NCBI RefSeq assembly: GCF_900105195.1
Contig: NZ_FNRX01000001.1
Coordinates: 81,213-145,212, forward strand
DNA: 64,000 nt
Reading direction: 5' to 3'
DNA from: Rhodococcus pyridinivorans
GTDB taxonomy: Bacteria > Actinomycetota > Actinomycetes > Mycobacteriales > Mycobacteriaceae
This document shows positions 7,596-17,236 of the stretch, in pieces (the stretch's first letter is position 1; every line of letters begins with the position of its first letter). The translations under genes were made by a program, and so were the position numbers. The notes beneath the pieces were generated by a model. That model was not told the DNA's origin and made no database searches. It worked only from the letters and a program-made list of their open reading frames with translations.

Positions 7596-9344
7596 ATGGG
7601 TAAAGCCACGACCTCGACCCGGATCGCGCAAGCCGAGAAGATCGCCAAGACCCTGCTGTCGGACGAGGACCTGTCCGCTCTCGAGGAGCAGGCGGCCTCG
7701 GCCACCGGCATCAAGAAGGCATGGAAGAAAAGCCTGGTCAACCGCCAGTACAGCCGTCGGGCGACGGTCGAGCGGTTGACTCGGATCAACTCCGACGGCT
7801 TCGACCGCCCGCTCGCCGAGCTCGATGCCCGCGGATTCGACGGGGCCGGTGGGGGCCGGATGTCGACGGTGATGCCCCCGGTCGAATACCGCGGTACCTC
7901 GGTTCAGGTCGCCGGGATCTATCCGTGGATCGTGGGCGCGAAAGCGCCGCTGCTGGGCACTCCGCTGGGGCGGCATCTGACCACCGGCGCGGCCGTCGGG
8001 TTCGATCCGCTCTATGCCTGGAAGATGAAGGCGATCACCGCCCCGTCGTGTTTCATCTGCGCGCTCAACGGTTTCGGCAAGTCGACGCTGCTGCGCCGGA
8101 TCGCCCTCGGCGACATCGCCCGCGGCACGTTGGTGCTCGTGCCCGGTGACGTCAAGCCGGACCTGCGGGTGCTTACCGAGCAGGTCGGCGGGCAGGTCAG
8201 CGAGGTCGGCTACGGCACTGGCGCGATCAACCCGCTCGACCGCGGCCCGATCGGCGATGCGATCGAGCAACTGCCCGCCGGTTCCCTCGAACGGGACAAG
8301 GCCGAGTTCGCGCTGCACGCCCGCCAGCTGAACATGATCTGTGCGCTGCTCGAGATCGTCCGCCGCGGCCCCCTGAAGGACTTCGAGGAAACCCTGCTCG
8401 CCTCGGCGATCCGGCTGCTCTACGCCCCGGACTCGCAGTTCACCACTACGCACGCAGCTCGGATCGAGGACCTGCTGACGCTGATCGCGGCCGGCCCCGA
8501 GGAACTGAAGGACGATGCGGTGGCCGACACCGACGAGGAATACCGGGGTCAGATCAAGCCGCTGCTGCGCTCGCTGAGAGCGCTGGTCAAGGGCCGGTTC
8601 GGGGAGACCTTCAACCGGCACAGCACCGTGCGGATCGATATCACCAAGCCGATGGTGGACCTGGATATGTCCTCGGTCCCGCCCGGCGATGAGTTGATGC
8701 GCGCTGCGGTGCTGCTGGCCGGGTGGAACGAAGCGTTCGCGGCGGTGGAGGCGGCGCACATCCTGGCCGACAACAAGGTGCCTGGAGCGAAGTCGATTGC
8801 CGCCCACATCATCTTGGACGAAGTCTGGCAGGTGATCCAGACCGGCAGCTCGGCCGTGGCGCGGCTGGATGCGGTGCAGCGGTTGCAGCGGTCGATGGGC
8901 GTGGCGATGACTATGGTCACCCACTCGCTCGCGGACTTCGAGAAGGTCGGGGCGCTGGGCATGATCGAGCGCTCTCGCGCCCGGATCGTCGGCCCGGTTC
9001 CCGAGGCCGAACTCGACCGGCTCGGCCGGTTCATGAAGTTCTCCCGCGCTGAGCGGGTGATGGTGACCGGCTGGGCCAACGACACCACGTCCTCGGTGGA
9101 GGAGAAGAAGGCACTGCGCCAGGCGCGTCGCAAGATCGCCGGCGACAACGGCACCGGCGCGGTCGAGAGCAAGCGCACCGCCGCCGGTGTCGGGCATTTC
9201 CTGCTCAAGCTCGGCGAAGGCGCAACACCGGGCACCCCGTTCAAGGTGTGGGTGCCCCAGGCAGAAAAGGATTCCGGGATTCACGACACCGATGCCCGTC
9301 TGCGGGCCGCCGATGAGGATCGAGCCAAGGAGTTCGCCGCATGA
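7596..9344 (+). CDS. virB4: VirB4-like T4SS ATPase
   Basis: 582 residues with an excellent ribosome binding site (AGGAGG, ATG 14 nt on). A P-loop NGFGKST lies near residue 159 and a Walker B IILDEVW near 405, followed by a VTHSLADFE sensor-like stretch; this is the VirB4/TraC/HerA-type motor domain. It should hydrolyse ATP at the cytoplasmic membrane to drive pilus or channel assembly and substrate translocation. The protein lacks the long N-terminal region of Gram-negative VirB4, which the preceding SCO6880-like protein may supply. It overlaps the next gene by 4 nt. Confidence 0.92.
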   Translation: MGKATTSTRIAQAEKIAKTLLSDEDLSALEEQAASATGIKKAWKKSLVNRQYSRRATVERLTRINSDGFDRPLAELDARGFDGAGGGRMSTVMPPVEYRGTSVQVAGIYPWIVGAKAPLLGTPLGRHLTTGAAVGFDPLYAWKMKAITAPSCFICALNGFGKSTLLRRIALGDIARGTLVLVPGDVKPDLRVLTEQVGGQVSEVGYGTGAINPLDRGPIGDAIEQLPAGSLERDKAEFALHARQLNMICALLEIVRRGPLKDFEETLLASAIRLLYAPDSQFTTTHAARIEDLLTLIAAGPEELKDDAVADTDEEYRGQIKPLLRSLRALVKGRFGETFNRHSTVRIDITKPMVDLDMSSVPPGDELMRAAVLLAGWNEAFAAVEAAHILADNKVPGAKSIAAHIILDEVWQVIQTGSSAVARLDAVQRLQRSMGVAMTMVTHSLADFEKVGALGMIERSRARIVGPVPEAELDRLGRFMKFSRAERVMVTGWANDTTSSVEEKKALRQARRKIAGDNGTGAVESKRTAAGVGHFLLKLGEGATPGTPFKVWVPQAEKDSGIHDTDARLRAADEDRAKEFAA

Positions 9345-9655
9345 GCCGGCGGGAGCGTCGCGGCCGTCGCCGGTACACCGTGGTCGATGACCTCACTCGT
9401 GAGGCTGCGATCGAGACGGTCCTGGGGCGCATGAAGGCCGGGGACAGCTTCACCGCCGCTACGCGAGCGGCAGCGGCGCAGCTCGACGTCGCGGAGACGA
9501 CGGTGCGGGGCTGGGTCAACCGCTCCGGCCGTCGCCCTCGCCGTACCCCGCAGGAAGTCGCCGCGTTGGAAGCGGAGCTGGCACTGGCACAGGAGCTGAA
9601 CCGGGCGCTGGCACGCAAGCACGGAGTCGTGATCGAGGATCTGAGCCTGCGGTGA
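9341..9655 (+). CDS. Small HTH plus coiled-coil protein inside the transfer operon
   Basis: 104 residues overlapping both neighbours by 4 nt. A basic N-terminus precedes a helix-turn-helix-like region (AAAAQLDVAETTVRGWVNRS, about residues 45-64), and the C-terminus is a predicted coiled coil (heptads in AALEAELALAQELNRAL). The layout is that of IS3-type OrfA transposase subunits and some regulators. No inverted repeats or OrfB partner are nearby, so it is not an insertion sequence. It may bind DNA as an operon regulator or link the VirB4 complex to DNA; its function is unknown. Confidence 0.65.
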   Translation: MSRRERRGRRRYTVVDDLTREAAIETVLGRMKAGDSFTAATRAAAAQLDVAETTVRGWVNRSGRRPRRTPQEVAALEAELALAQELNRALARKHGVVIEDLSLR

Positions 9656-11283
9656 ACTCCAAGGGGGGCACCGGCCTGATCGCGCTCATCCTGGCGCTCA
9701 CACTCATTCCGTTCTTCCTGATCCTCGTCCTCGTGATGGGGATTCAGGACGAACAAGACCGCCGCGCCGGCACGAGCTGCCTCGGACCCGGCTCCGGCCT
9801 CGGATCCGGCGACAAGCTCGCACCGATGGGCTCGTTCATCAAGCCGGTCGATCCCTCCACCGTCACCTTCACCTCCGGATTCGGCCAGCGCTGGGGCACC
9901 GAGCATCAGGGCATCGACCTGGCCGGGGCCATCGGCACTCCGATCTACGCCTCGGCCGACGGGGTGGTGCGTCATGCCGGCCCCGCCTCCGGGTTCGGGC
10001 AGTGGGTGGTGCTCGACCACGTGCAGGGCGGGCAGCTCGTATCCACCGTGTATGGGCACATCGAGACCTACACCGTCGCCGTCGGCGAGCAGGTCCGTGC
10101 CGGTCAGCAGATCGCCACCCTGGGCAATCGCGGTCAATCGACCGGCCCGCACCTGCACTGGGAAATCTGGCCCGGCGGCTGGGGCACCGCGGCGGTGGAC
10201 CCACTGCCGTACTACGAATCCGCCCCTGCACCCGGGGACACGTCGGCCGGGCCGATCACGCCGGTGCCGTCCACCCCGCCCCAAGGGAACTTGGCGCAGC
10301 CGTTGCCGCCGTCGGCCGGCTCCGAGCAGGGCCTGCAGGTCGATGCGAAGAAACTCGCCCGCGCTCTGCACCTGCGCTTCGGCGACCGGATCGCGAGCAT
10401 CGGGGGGTGGCGCGCCGACGGTGGCTACGCCAGCGATCACACCGAAGGTCGGGCTGTGGATCTGATGATCGCGAACTATCGCTCTGGTGACGGGGTGGCT
10501 CTCGGGGACGAGATCACCGATTACGTGCTGGCCAATGCGGAGTTCTTCAATGTCGAGTACGTGATCTGGCGGCAGACCTACTACCCCGTCGGCGGTGCCC
10601 CGAGTCTGATGGAAGACCGCGGCAGCGAGACCGAGAACCACTACGACCACGTGCACATCAGCGTCCACGGTCAGGGCACCGACGAGAGGGTGGTGTCGTG
10701 GGGATCGCTGCCCGGGGGCAGCGGCAACACCACCACGATGGCGGCGGACTGCCTCATCTCCGGGGACGGGGTGGGCGACTACCTCGCCGACGGCACCGTG
10801 CCGGACGAGTACGCGGTGTGGATCGAGCGGGCCGGGTCGATCTGCCCGCAGATCAGACCGTCGCTGCTCGCTGCCCAGCTCGCCGCCGAGAACGGCTTCC
10901 GCCACGGAGACTCCGCTCCGGTGTCGGTCACCGGGGCGATGGGACCGGCGCAGTTCATGCCGGGCACCTGGGCGAGCTACGGCCGCGACTACGACGGCGA
11001 CGGCCGGGTCGATGTGAACAGCATCGGCGATGCCGTCATGGCCCAGGGCCATTACATGTGCACCATCGCTGCCACCATCGACGGCTGGATCGCCGACGGG
11101 GTGGTCTCCGCACCGAACGGGCGCACCGAGCTGTATCTGGCCGGCTACAACGCAGGCGAAGGCGCCGTCCTGAACTCCGGCGGGTTCCCGACCGGGCACA
11201 CCGACTACGTGGTGCAGACCCGCCCCTACGCCGACAAGATCATCGCCGCCGAACCGCAGTACCGGGCGATGAGCAACCAGTGA
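9652..11283 (+). CDS. Three-domain cell-wall hydrolase (M23 peptidase / HxxxxxxD-DHVH domain / lytic transglycosylase)
   Basis: 543 residues from a GTG (GTGA overlap). A single N-terminal membrane span (about 8-30) anchors it outside the cell. Domain 1 (about 80-185) is an M23/LytM peptidase with HQGID and HLHWE zinc ligands. Domain 2 (about 225-345) has HTEGRAVD and DHVHIS, a D-Ala-D-Ala-peptidase-like arrangement seen in actinobacterial exported proteins. Domain 3 (about 395-520) is a soluble-lytic-transglycosylase domain with catalytic Glu in AAENGF, then GAMGPAQFMPGTW and YNAGEG. It probably opens peptidoglycan locally so the T4SS can cross the wall, as VirB1 does. Three hydrolytic modules in one transfer protein is notable. 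Confidence 0.9.
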   Translation: MNSKGGTGLIALILALTLIPFFLILVLVMGIQDEQDRRAGTSCLGPGSGLGSGDKLAPMGSFIKPVDPSTVTFTSGFGQRWGTEHQGIDLAGAIGTPIYASADGVVRHAGPASGFGQWVVLDHVQGGQLVSTVYGHIETYTVAVGEQVRAGQQIATLGNRGQSTGPHLHWEIWPGGWGTAAVDPLPYYESAPAPGDTSAGPITPVPSTPPQGNLAQPLPPSAGSEQGLQVDAKKLARALHLRFGDRIASIGGWRADGGYASDHTEGRAVDLMIANYRSGDGVALGDEITDYVLANAEFFNVEYVIWRQTYYPVGGAPSLMEDRGSETENHYDHVHISVHGQGTDERVVSWGSLPGGSGNTTTMAADCLISGDGVGDYLADGTVPDEYAVWIERAGSICPQIRPSLLAAQLAAENGFRHGDSAPVSVTGAMGPAQFMPGTWASYGRDYDGDGRVDVNSIGDAVMAQGHYMCTIAATIDGWIADGVVSAPNGRTELYLAGYNAGEGAVLNSGGFPTGHTDYVVQTRPYADKIIAAEPQYRAMSNQ

Positions 11284-11297
11284 AAGAAGGCACGCCC

Positions 11298-11849
11298 GTG
11301 CAGATCACACGAGTCACCGTCGCGGCGGTATGCACCGCGGCCGCCGTCGCAGTGGCCGGCTGCGGCAACAGCGGCCCCGCACCTGAGCAGCACGTCCACG
11401 TGGGCAGCGACGCCCACGAGGTGATCGAGCCGCTCTCACCCCAGCAGATCGACGCCGACGACACGGCGATCACCGCGATGCAGATGATCTTGTCCTGGCA
11501 ACCCGCGATCGACGAGAGCAAGACCGACGCCCTGATCCGAGCCACACCGTATCTCGGCGGAGACCTGCTCGCCGTCGCCGAATCCGGCAGCCGTGCCGAC
11601 GTCCGGCCCGATGCCGACTGGCAGCAGTGGGCGGCGGCGAAAGACGCCGTGACAGCGGTGTGCGCCCATTCGGACACCACCCCGGTCGCCCCGGCCGGGA
11701 TGCGCACCGTGGTCATCGACGTGATCTGCACCCAGACGGTGCTGCACGCCAGCGGGCGCAGCACCCGCCTGACCCCGCAGCTGTGGCGCACCACCATCGT
11801 CCGCACCGATGACGGGTGGCGACTGACCGACTACCGATTCCAGCCGTAG
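11298..11849 (+). CDS. Second lipoprotein of the transfer operon
   Basis: 183 residues from GTG 11298, 14 nt after the hydrolase. The signal AAAVAVAGC is a lipobox with Cys near residue 22, so the protein should be lipid-anchored outside the cell. The mature part has alternating helices and strands and two more Cys (in VCAHS and VICTQ), and ends WRLTDYRF, a pattern common in NTF2-like exported domains of transfer operons. No catalytic motif is seen. It lies between the wall hydrolase and the coupling ATPase, so it is probably a structural envelope component. Confidence 0.72.
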   Translation: MQITRVTVAAVCTAAAVAVAGCGNSGPAPEQHVHVGSDAHEVIEPLSPQQIDADDTAITAMQMILSWQPAIDESKTDALIRATPYLGGDLLAVAESGSRADVRPDADWQQWAAAKDAVTAVCAHSDTTPVAPAGMRTVVIDVICTQTVLHASGRSTRLTPQLWRTTIVRTDDGWRLTDYRFQP

Positions 11850-11865
11850 AAGGGGCACACACACG

Positions 11866-13857
11866 ATGGCACACACGAGACGCGACCGGCCCCGCACCTC
11901 CTCGGGCGCCGACGAGATGTTCCTCAAGGCGCTCCCCGCCCTGCTGGTGGCGGCTTATCTGCCGACGATCGCCTACAACACCGGTGGGGGAGCAGACCCC
12001 ACCTGGAACCCGATCGGCTTGTTCTTCGCCCTGGGGTTCGGCTCGACGAGCTGGCCGGCCGGGGCAACCATCATCCTCGGTGTCGAGCTGGTCCTGCTCG
12101 CGGTGCTCGCCGTACTCGTGTGGTGGGCGCTGCGCCGGTTCGGGGTCATCGAGACAGTGCAGGGCAAGCAGTTCGAAAAGCGCATCGACCGCCTCGCCCG
12201 CACGATGGTCGACCCGAAGGAGGTCGATGAGGCCGACCCGAAGTACCTCGCCGCCTCCACCGACCGGCTCGCCCCCGCCATCTCGCAGACTCATCCCGGC
12301 TATCTCGGTATCCCCCTCGGCAACACCGTGGTCGGGGGTCGCACCTTGTATATGACCTGGGAATTCGTAGCGATCGCTTTCGCCGGCGCCCGCATGGGCA
12401 AGTCCGCATCGTTCGCTATCCCCGCGATCTGCCACGCCCCCGGAGCGGCGCTGGTGGCGTCCAATCGCGGCGATGTGTACTCGCACACCGTCGGTATCCG
12501 CCGCGAAACGGGGCGGGTGTGGGTATTCGACCTGCAAGGGGTGAGCACCGGTAACCGGCAGCAGCGGGCGAGCTTCTGGTTCGACCCGCTGCGGGGCGTC
12601 ACCGACCTGCCTTCTGCTGCGGCAGTGTGCGGCTACTTCATCTCCGCTGCCACCGACGCCGGTGCCCGTGTCGATGCCTACTTCGACGGCAACGCCCGCG
12701 ATCTGTTCGCCTCCTACCTGCTCGCCGCTGCCCTGGCCGGCGGGGACATCCGGCATGTGGTCGAGTGGCTGACCAACACCCAGTCACAGATCCCCCCGGC
12801 CGTGCTCGAACAGCACGGCTACCCGGAGCTGGCACGCACCATGCGCGGCAAGCAGTCCGTCAACGCCAAACAACGCGACGGCTTCTACGACATGGCCCGC
12901 CGCTTCCTCTCCCCGCTCGACGAGCCCCGATACGCCGAAGCAGTTCTGCCGAACCGAAGGGTGGTGATCGGCACCGACACCCACGGCCGAGTCACCATTA
13001 CCCCCGGCCAGCACGTCCACGACCTGCCGGAGTTCATCTCCGCCGAGTTCGCCCGCCGCACCGACACGATGTACGCGCTATCCAAGGACGGCCCCGGCTC
13101 GTCCTCAGCGATCTCGAGTGCCCTGGTCGGGCAGATCCTCACCTGCGCCGAGGAATACTCCGAGCAACAGGAATCAGAGCGGATGCCGATCCCGCTGACC
13201 GCGGTCCTCGACGAGGCCGCCAACATCTGCAAGATCGAGGACCTGCCGCGCTGGTACTCGCACTTCGGTGGCCGCGGCATCATCCTCATCACCTTCTTCC
13301 AGTCCCCCTCCCAGGGCGAGAAGGTCTGGGGACGCGAAGCCTTCAAGTCCATGGTCGATGCGTGCAGCGTCATCTGGTACGGCGGCAACGTCGAAGACGA
13401 CGCCTTCCTGTCCGGCCTGGTCGATGCCATCGGCACCCACTACGTCGACACCGAATCCCGCAGCCGCCCTACCGGCTTCTCCTCCAGCAGCCAGGCGAGT
13501 GTGTCGAACAACTGGCAGAAGGAGAACATCTTCGAAAAGCGGGATCTGCGGGCACTGCCGAAAACCCGTGCGTTGGTCACCATTGGTGGCTCCACCCCGA
13601 TCCTGGTCCGCAAAGCGTTCTGGGGCAACTCACCGTTCGCCGACGCGATTCGCCAATCCAAACAAGAGAGCAAGCAACACGCACCGACCCAGCAGAAGGC
13701 CCTGACAGTCGGTGAATCCGAATGGCCTGCTGTAGTCGCCAACATGGTGGTGCCGTCCGAGGAACAGGCTGACACTTCACCTATTCCCCTCGAGCCCACG
13801 CCCGAGACTTCTCGCGCCGACCGGCTCTTCCACTCCGAATTTCTGGCAAAGGACTGA
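11866..13857 (+). CDS. virD4: VirD4/TraG-type coupling ATPase
   Basis: 663 residues with two N-terminal hydrophobic regions (about 20-45 and 58-88) and a large cytoplasmic motor. The P-loop is GARMGKS near residue 174 and the Walker B is AVLDEAAN near 447, followed by the TraG/VirD4-like ITFFQSPSQ segment. It should recruit the relaxase-DNA complex, and any protein substrates, to the T4SS channel using ATP. It is followed after 2 nt by a DUF4913 gene. The assignment is strong, and its presence makes the locus a complete conjugation system rather than a protein-only secretion system. Confidence 0.92.
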   Translation: MAHTRRDRPRTSSGADEMFLKALPALLVAAYLPTIAYNTGGGADPTWNPIGLFFALGFGSTSWPAGATIILGVELVLLAVLAVLVWWALRRFGVIETVQGKQFEKRIDRLARTMVDPKEVDEADPKYLAASTDRLAPAISQTHPGYLGIPLGNTVVGGRTLYMTWEFVAIAFAGARMGKSASFAIPAICHAPGAALVASNRGDVYSHTVGIRRETGRVWVFDLQGVSTGNRQQRASFWFDPLRGVTDLPSAAAVCGYFISAATDAGARVDAYFDGNARDLFASYLLAAALAGGDIRHVVEWLTNTQSQIPPAVLEQHGYPELARTMRGKQSVNAKQRDGFYDMARRFLSPLDEPRYAEAVLPNRRVVIGTDTHGRVTITPGQHVHDLPEFISAEFARRTDTMYALSKDGPGSSSAISSALVGQILTCAEEYSEQQESERMPIPLTAVLDEAANICKIEDLPRWYSHFGGRGIILITFFQSPSQGEKVWGREAFKSMVDACSVIWYGGNVEDDAFLSGLVDAIGTHYVDTESRSRPTGFSSSSQASVSNNWQKENIFEKRDLRALPKTRALVTIGGSTPILVRKAFWGNSPFADAIRQSKQESKQHAPTQQKALTVGESEWPAVVANMVVPSEEQADTSPIPLEPTPETSRADRLFHSEFLAKD

Positions 13858-13859
13858 AC

Positions 13860-14417
13860 ATGGTCGAGGTCAACATCGCGGCGTCCGACGAGTGGGACAC
13901 CAGCAACGAAGCACCCGATAGCGATGACTACGACGGCGAGTTCGAGTCGGAGAGTGACTACGACAGCGAGCTTCAGCCGGACCAACACGAACACGAGACA
14001 GACGATGCCGCCGATAAGTACGAAGACGAGGCGGACGCGGCTCCCACCAAGGAACCGAAGTTCGCCAACGTCATCGAATGGGTCAACGGATTCTTCCTGC
14101 CGGTGATCCGACGCCGGATCAGCGACAACGACGGCGGCCTGTCCTGGGACCCGCGATGGTGGGCATACCCGGAGGTCGTCGCCCGCCTGACCGCCCTGCA
14201 TCAGGCATGGGAGGAAGCACGAGCTTCGGACTCGATGTCCGCGATGTCGGTGTGGTGGATCCAACACCTCGAACCACACCTACGCGTCATCCTCGACGGC
14301 GACACCGGCCCGATGGCCAACGCCAAATCAGACCGCAGCTTCACGGGCTGGCCGGCCATGCCCGCCGACCCGGCTCCACCCAACGTCCTTAACAAGATCC
14401 TTAACCTGCACCGGTAG
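13860..14417 (+). CDS. DUF4913 family protein
   Basis: 185 residues. The first 70 are very acidic and probably disordered. The C-terminal part has WDPRWWAYPEVVARL and MSVWWIQHLEPHLRVI, hallmarks of DUF4913, a family common on actinobacterial plasmids and of unknown function. It directly follows the coupling ATPase and ends the rightward transfer operon. The acidic tail next to VirD4 could help present substrates or act as a DNA mimic; both ideas are speculative. Confidence 0.82.
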   Translation: MVEVNIAASDEWDTSNEAPDSDDYDGEFESESDYDSELQPDQHEHETDDAADKYEDEADAAPTKEPKFANVIEWVNGFFLPVIRRRISDNDGGLSWDPRWWAYPEVVARLTALHQAWEEARASDSMSAMSVWWIQHLEPHLRVILDGDTGPMANAKSDRSFTGWPAMPADPAPPNVLNKILNLHR

Positions 14418-14552
14418 GGCCCGTTGCGGAAGTGCCTGGAACTAGAGATTGTTTTGGCATAGGCATTTTCCTCGAAAGAGCCTCGTCGCCTTGCTGCCTC
14501 ACGTCATACGTTCGACTTCCACTTGCCCGTACAGTTGTACTTCTTGAAGCGA

Positions 14553-17138
14553 GTGGAAGGTTATGCAGAGTTGACGGCACCTGACGAAGCACTAGATTTC
14601 GACGAGCGACTCGCTGCATTCGAATCGACGCGGTTTACCGAGCTACGCCCTGGTCAGCGTCAGGTGCTTGCAGCCTACGCAGCAGATCACCGGGATACGC
14701 CAGACCTAGCTATTGAGATGCCAACTGGCGAAGGCAAGACTCTAGTCGCCCTGATGATCGCCGACTACGCACTCGATCGAGGTTACTCCGCGGCTTACTT
14801 AACGGGCACTCGTCAGCTTGCGGAACGGGTCGCAACCGAAGCCGAGGCATTAGGACTCGATGTAGTCCGCTTCGCAGGCAAAGACTACGGCGGAGCGAAG
14901 CTCGACGATTATCACCAAGCCCAAGTCGTCGGCGTCATGAACTACTGGGTGTACTTCAATGCAAGTCCTGTTCCAAAGCCTGCGGATCTTGTCATCCTTG
15001 ATGACGCCCACCTGGCGGAACAGCCCGTGAGCAGCATCCAAACACTTCGCATTCCTGACAAGGCAGGTGATGCCCGCAATCTTTACCGCATGATCTGCGG
15101 TTTGGTGATCGCTCATACCGACTCCTACCCAGGTCTACGTGCTATGCAGGACGGAACCGCGCTACCCGGTACCCCACCCGAGCTGCTGTCTTTCAAGGAT
15201 TGGAAGACACTGGAGGATCGAACGAGGGCCGCCATCGAGTCATCCCCGTTCATCGAGAAGAAGGAGGTCAAGTACGTTTGGCCAATAATTCGGGATCGAC
15301 TCTCGCGATGTGGCGTACTGATCGGACCTTCCGGCATTGAAATCCGTCCGTACCACCCACCAACAACGTTGAACAAGTGGTACTCGCAGGCGAAGCAACG
15401 GATTTATCTGTCGGCGACTCTCGGAACTATGGACGACTTACAACGACGTGTGGGTGGACGACCGATCACTCGTCTGTCCACCGTTGAGCCTCTGCAGAGC
15501 GGTGCAACTGGTGATCGGATCTTCTTGTTAAACCCGAGCTCGGAGGATGCACTCGCTCCGCAGGTCTTCGCCTGGGCGTTGGAACAGTCGAAGAAAGCCG
15601 GCGGACGAGCAGCATGGTTGTGTTCCAGCCATCCGGAAGCCGAGACCTTAGAAGAGAAGCTGGTCGAGGAAGGGATGAGCGTTTACCGCCTCAAGCCGGG
15701 TGATGACACGCAGTTCGATTCGTGGACTCGGGCCGCTGACGGGCACCTCGTTACAGCCGGCCGTTACGACGGACTCGACTTCGCAGGGGACCTGTGCAAG
15801 CTGGTCATCATCCCGACTGTGCCTCAAGCGAGCAGTGAATTCGAGCGGTTCGTTGTCGCCTACCTCGGTGATGCAAGTTTCATGCGACATCGGGTGGGTC
15901 AACGTGTCACCCAGGCTCTCGGACGAGCAAACCGAGAACCTACGGACCGATCGATGTACTTAGGCTTAGATCCCTTATTTGCACAGATCCTCGCTGATCC
16001 AACAGTCCGGCAATCGATCCCCGACGGAGCTTCCCCGATCGTGCGAGAAGCGCTGCAAATTTACGAGACTGGTTGGGCCGGTACGCAAGAGGCGTGCAAC
16101 GAATTTTGGTCCCAGACCGTAACAACTGGGCCGATGATTCCACCATCGGGGCCGTCGCGTAGACGAAGGCCAGGCCGAAACGCCGGAGGAAGCAGCACCG
16201 TATCGAGTGCCGATCATGAGGTCACCGCTGTAGCCGACCTGTGGCTCAGCGACTACAAAGAGGCAGCTAAAAAGGCCCGCGAGGCCTCAGCCATGTTGGC
16301 TGAGGCTGGCGAAGCGGAGCATGCCGCCTTTTGGCGATACGTTGAGGCTCACGCGCACTTCGTTGGCGAGGACTACGTCGCTACGCGTGCAGCATTAGAA
16401 GACGCAACCCGAGATGGTCCGCGCACGACCTGGTTCCTGCGCCTAAGGCGTACTATCGCCGATCTCGAAGGTCAGAGCGGCCCGGCCGACGATAGCGATC
16501 GGCTCTTCTTAGTTTGGGATGAATGGCGACGTGAAGCAGGACCACGTCTGCAAAAAACGCTTTCGCAAGGTCGTGTTTCTCTTGCAGGGACTCACAACCA
16601 ACAGTGTGAAGGGTTGCGTGTCTTGGCGCGGTTGGCAGGTGCCACAGGCGAATTGCCTCCCAAGAACGAACAGAGCGCCACCGACTGTCGTTGGACATGG
16701 TCTACGACGAAAAAATCGGAGCGACGAGTCTGGGAAGTGAAGACCGTACCGAACGGTACCCCTTCACCCCTGAGTCGAGGCGACGTCAATCAACTACTTG
16801 GGCAGATTCAGGTCGACACGACGCGGTCACCGAACGCTCGTGTCTTGGGGTGTCTGTTGACCCCCTCTACCGAGGTGACGCCTGATGCCCAGGAAGCAGC
16901 ACGCGACAAGATTGCACTGATAAATCACGATGCTGTACTCAGGCTGTACGACCTTCTGGCTGACCGAATTATCCAGTACGACTCTCTCTGTGAAGATGAC
17001 AGTGCGGATGCTCGGGGTACTGCTCGTACCGCGGTGGAAGCTCGCCTACCCGACGCCCGATGGCTGGGCTCATTTCTTAGCCCCTCGCACGGAAAGCTCC
17101 TGACAATGAATGATGTTTCCTCGCTGTTCCCTGCTTAA
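14553..17138 (+). CDS. SF2 (DinG/XPD-like) helicase with C-terminal PD-(D/E)xK-like region; candidate defence protein
   Basis: 861 residues from GTG 14553; a TTG at 14523 is an alternative. Helicase motifs: PTGEGKT (Lys62), DDAH (150-153) in place of DEAH, LSATLG (motif III), GLDFAG (motif V) and QALGRANRE (motif VI), the last closest to DinG/XPD/Rad3 enzymes. No Fe-S cysteine cluster is evident. Near the C-terminus Asp711 and Glu728-Val-Lys730 (in VWEVKT) fit the PD-(D/E)xK nuclease core, so this may be a single-chain helicase-nuclease. Codon use is noticeably less G+C-rich than in the transfer operon and it stands alone beside a type I R-M operon, suggesting acquisition as a defence gene. 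Function is inferred. Confidence 0.72.
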   Translation: MEGYAELTAPDEALDFDERLAAFESTRFTELRPGQRQVLAAYAADHRDTPDLAIEMPTGEGKTLVALMIADYALDRGYSAAYLTGTRQLAERVATEAEALGLDVVRFAGKDYGGAKLDDYHQAQVVGVMNYWVYFNASPVPKPADLVILDDAHLAEQPVSSIQTLRIPDKAGDARNLYRMICGLVIAHTDSYPGLRAMQDGTALPGTPPELLSFKDWKTLEDRTRAAIESSPFIEKKEVKYVWPIIRDRLSRCGVLIGPSGIEIRPYHPPTTLNKWYSQAKQRIYLSATLGTMDDLQRRVGGRPITRLSTVEPLQSGATGDRIFLLNPSSEDALAPQVFAWALEQSKKAGGRAAWLCSSHPEAETLEEKLVEEGMSVYRLKPGDDTQFDSWTRAADGHLVTAGRYDGLDFAGDLCKLVIIPTVPQASSEFERFVVAYLGDASFMRHRVGQRVTQALGRANREPTDRSMYLGLDPLFAQILADPTVRQSIPDGASPIVREALQIYETGWAGTQEACNEFWSQTVTTGPMIPPSGPSRRRRPGRNAGGSSTVSSADHEVTAVADLWLSDYKEAAKKAREASAMLAEAGEAEHAAFWRYVEAHAHFVGEDYVATRAALEDATRDGPRTTWFLRLRRTIADLEGQSGPADDSDRLFLVWDEWRREAGPRLQKTLSQGRVSLAGTHNQQCEGLRVLARLAGATGELPPKNEQSATDCRWTWSTTKKSERRVWEVKTVPNGTPSPLSRGDVNQLLGQIQVDTTRSPNARVLGCLLTPSTEVTPDAQEAARDKIALINHDAVLRLYDLLADRIIQYDSLCEDDSADARGTARTAVEARLPDARWLGSFLSPSHGKLLTMNDVSSLFPA

Positions 17139-17236
17139 CGAAGCACACGTTGCGGATATCAGCGACTAGGGAGCGGCGAGGCCACCTCGTTGTCGGCGTT
17201 GAGCCCGGTTCGATCGCGGCGGCGATCCTTGGCTGG

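Noticed and set aside
9341..9655. Insertion sequence (OrfA-like protein)
   Set aside because: No OrfB, terminal repeats or target duplication; the gene is tightly coupled to its neighbours, so it is treated as an operon gene.
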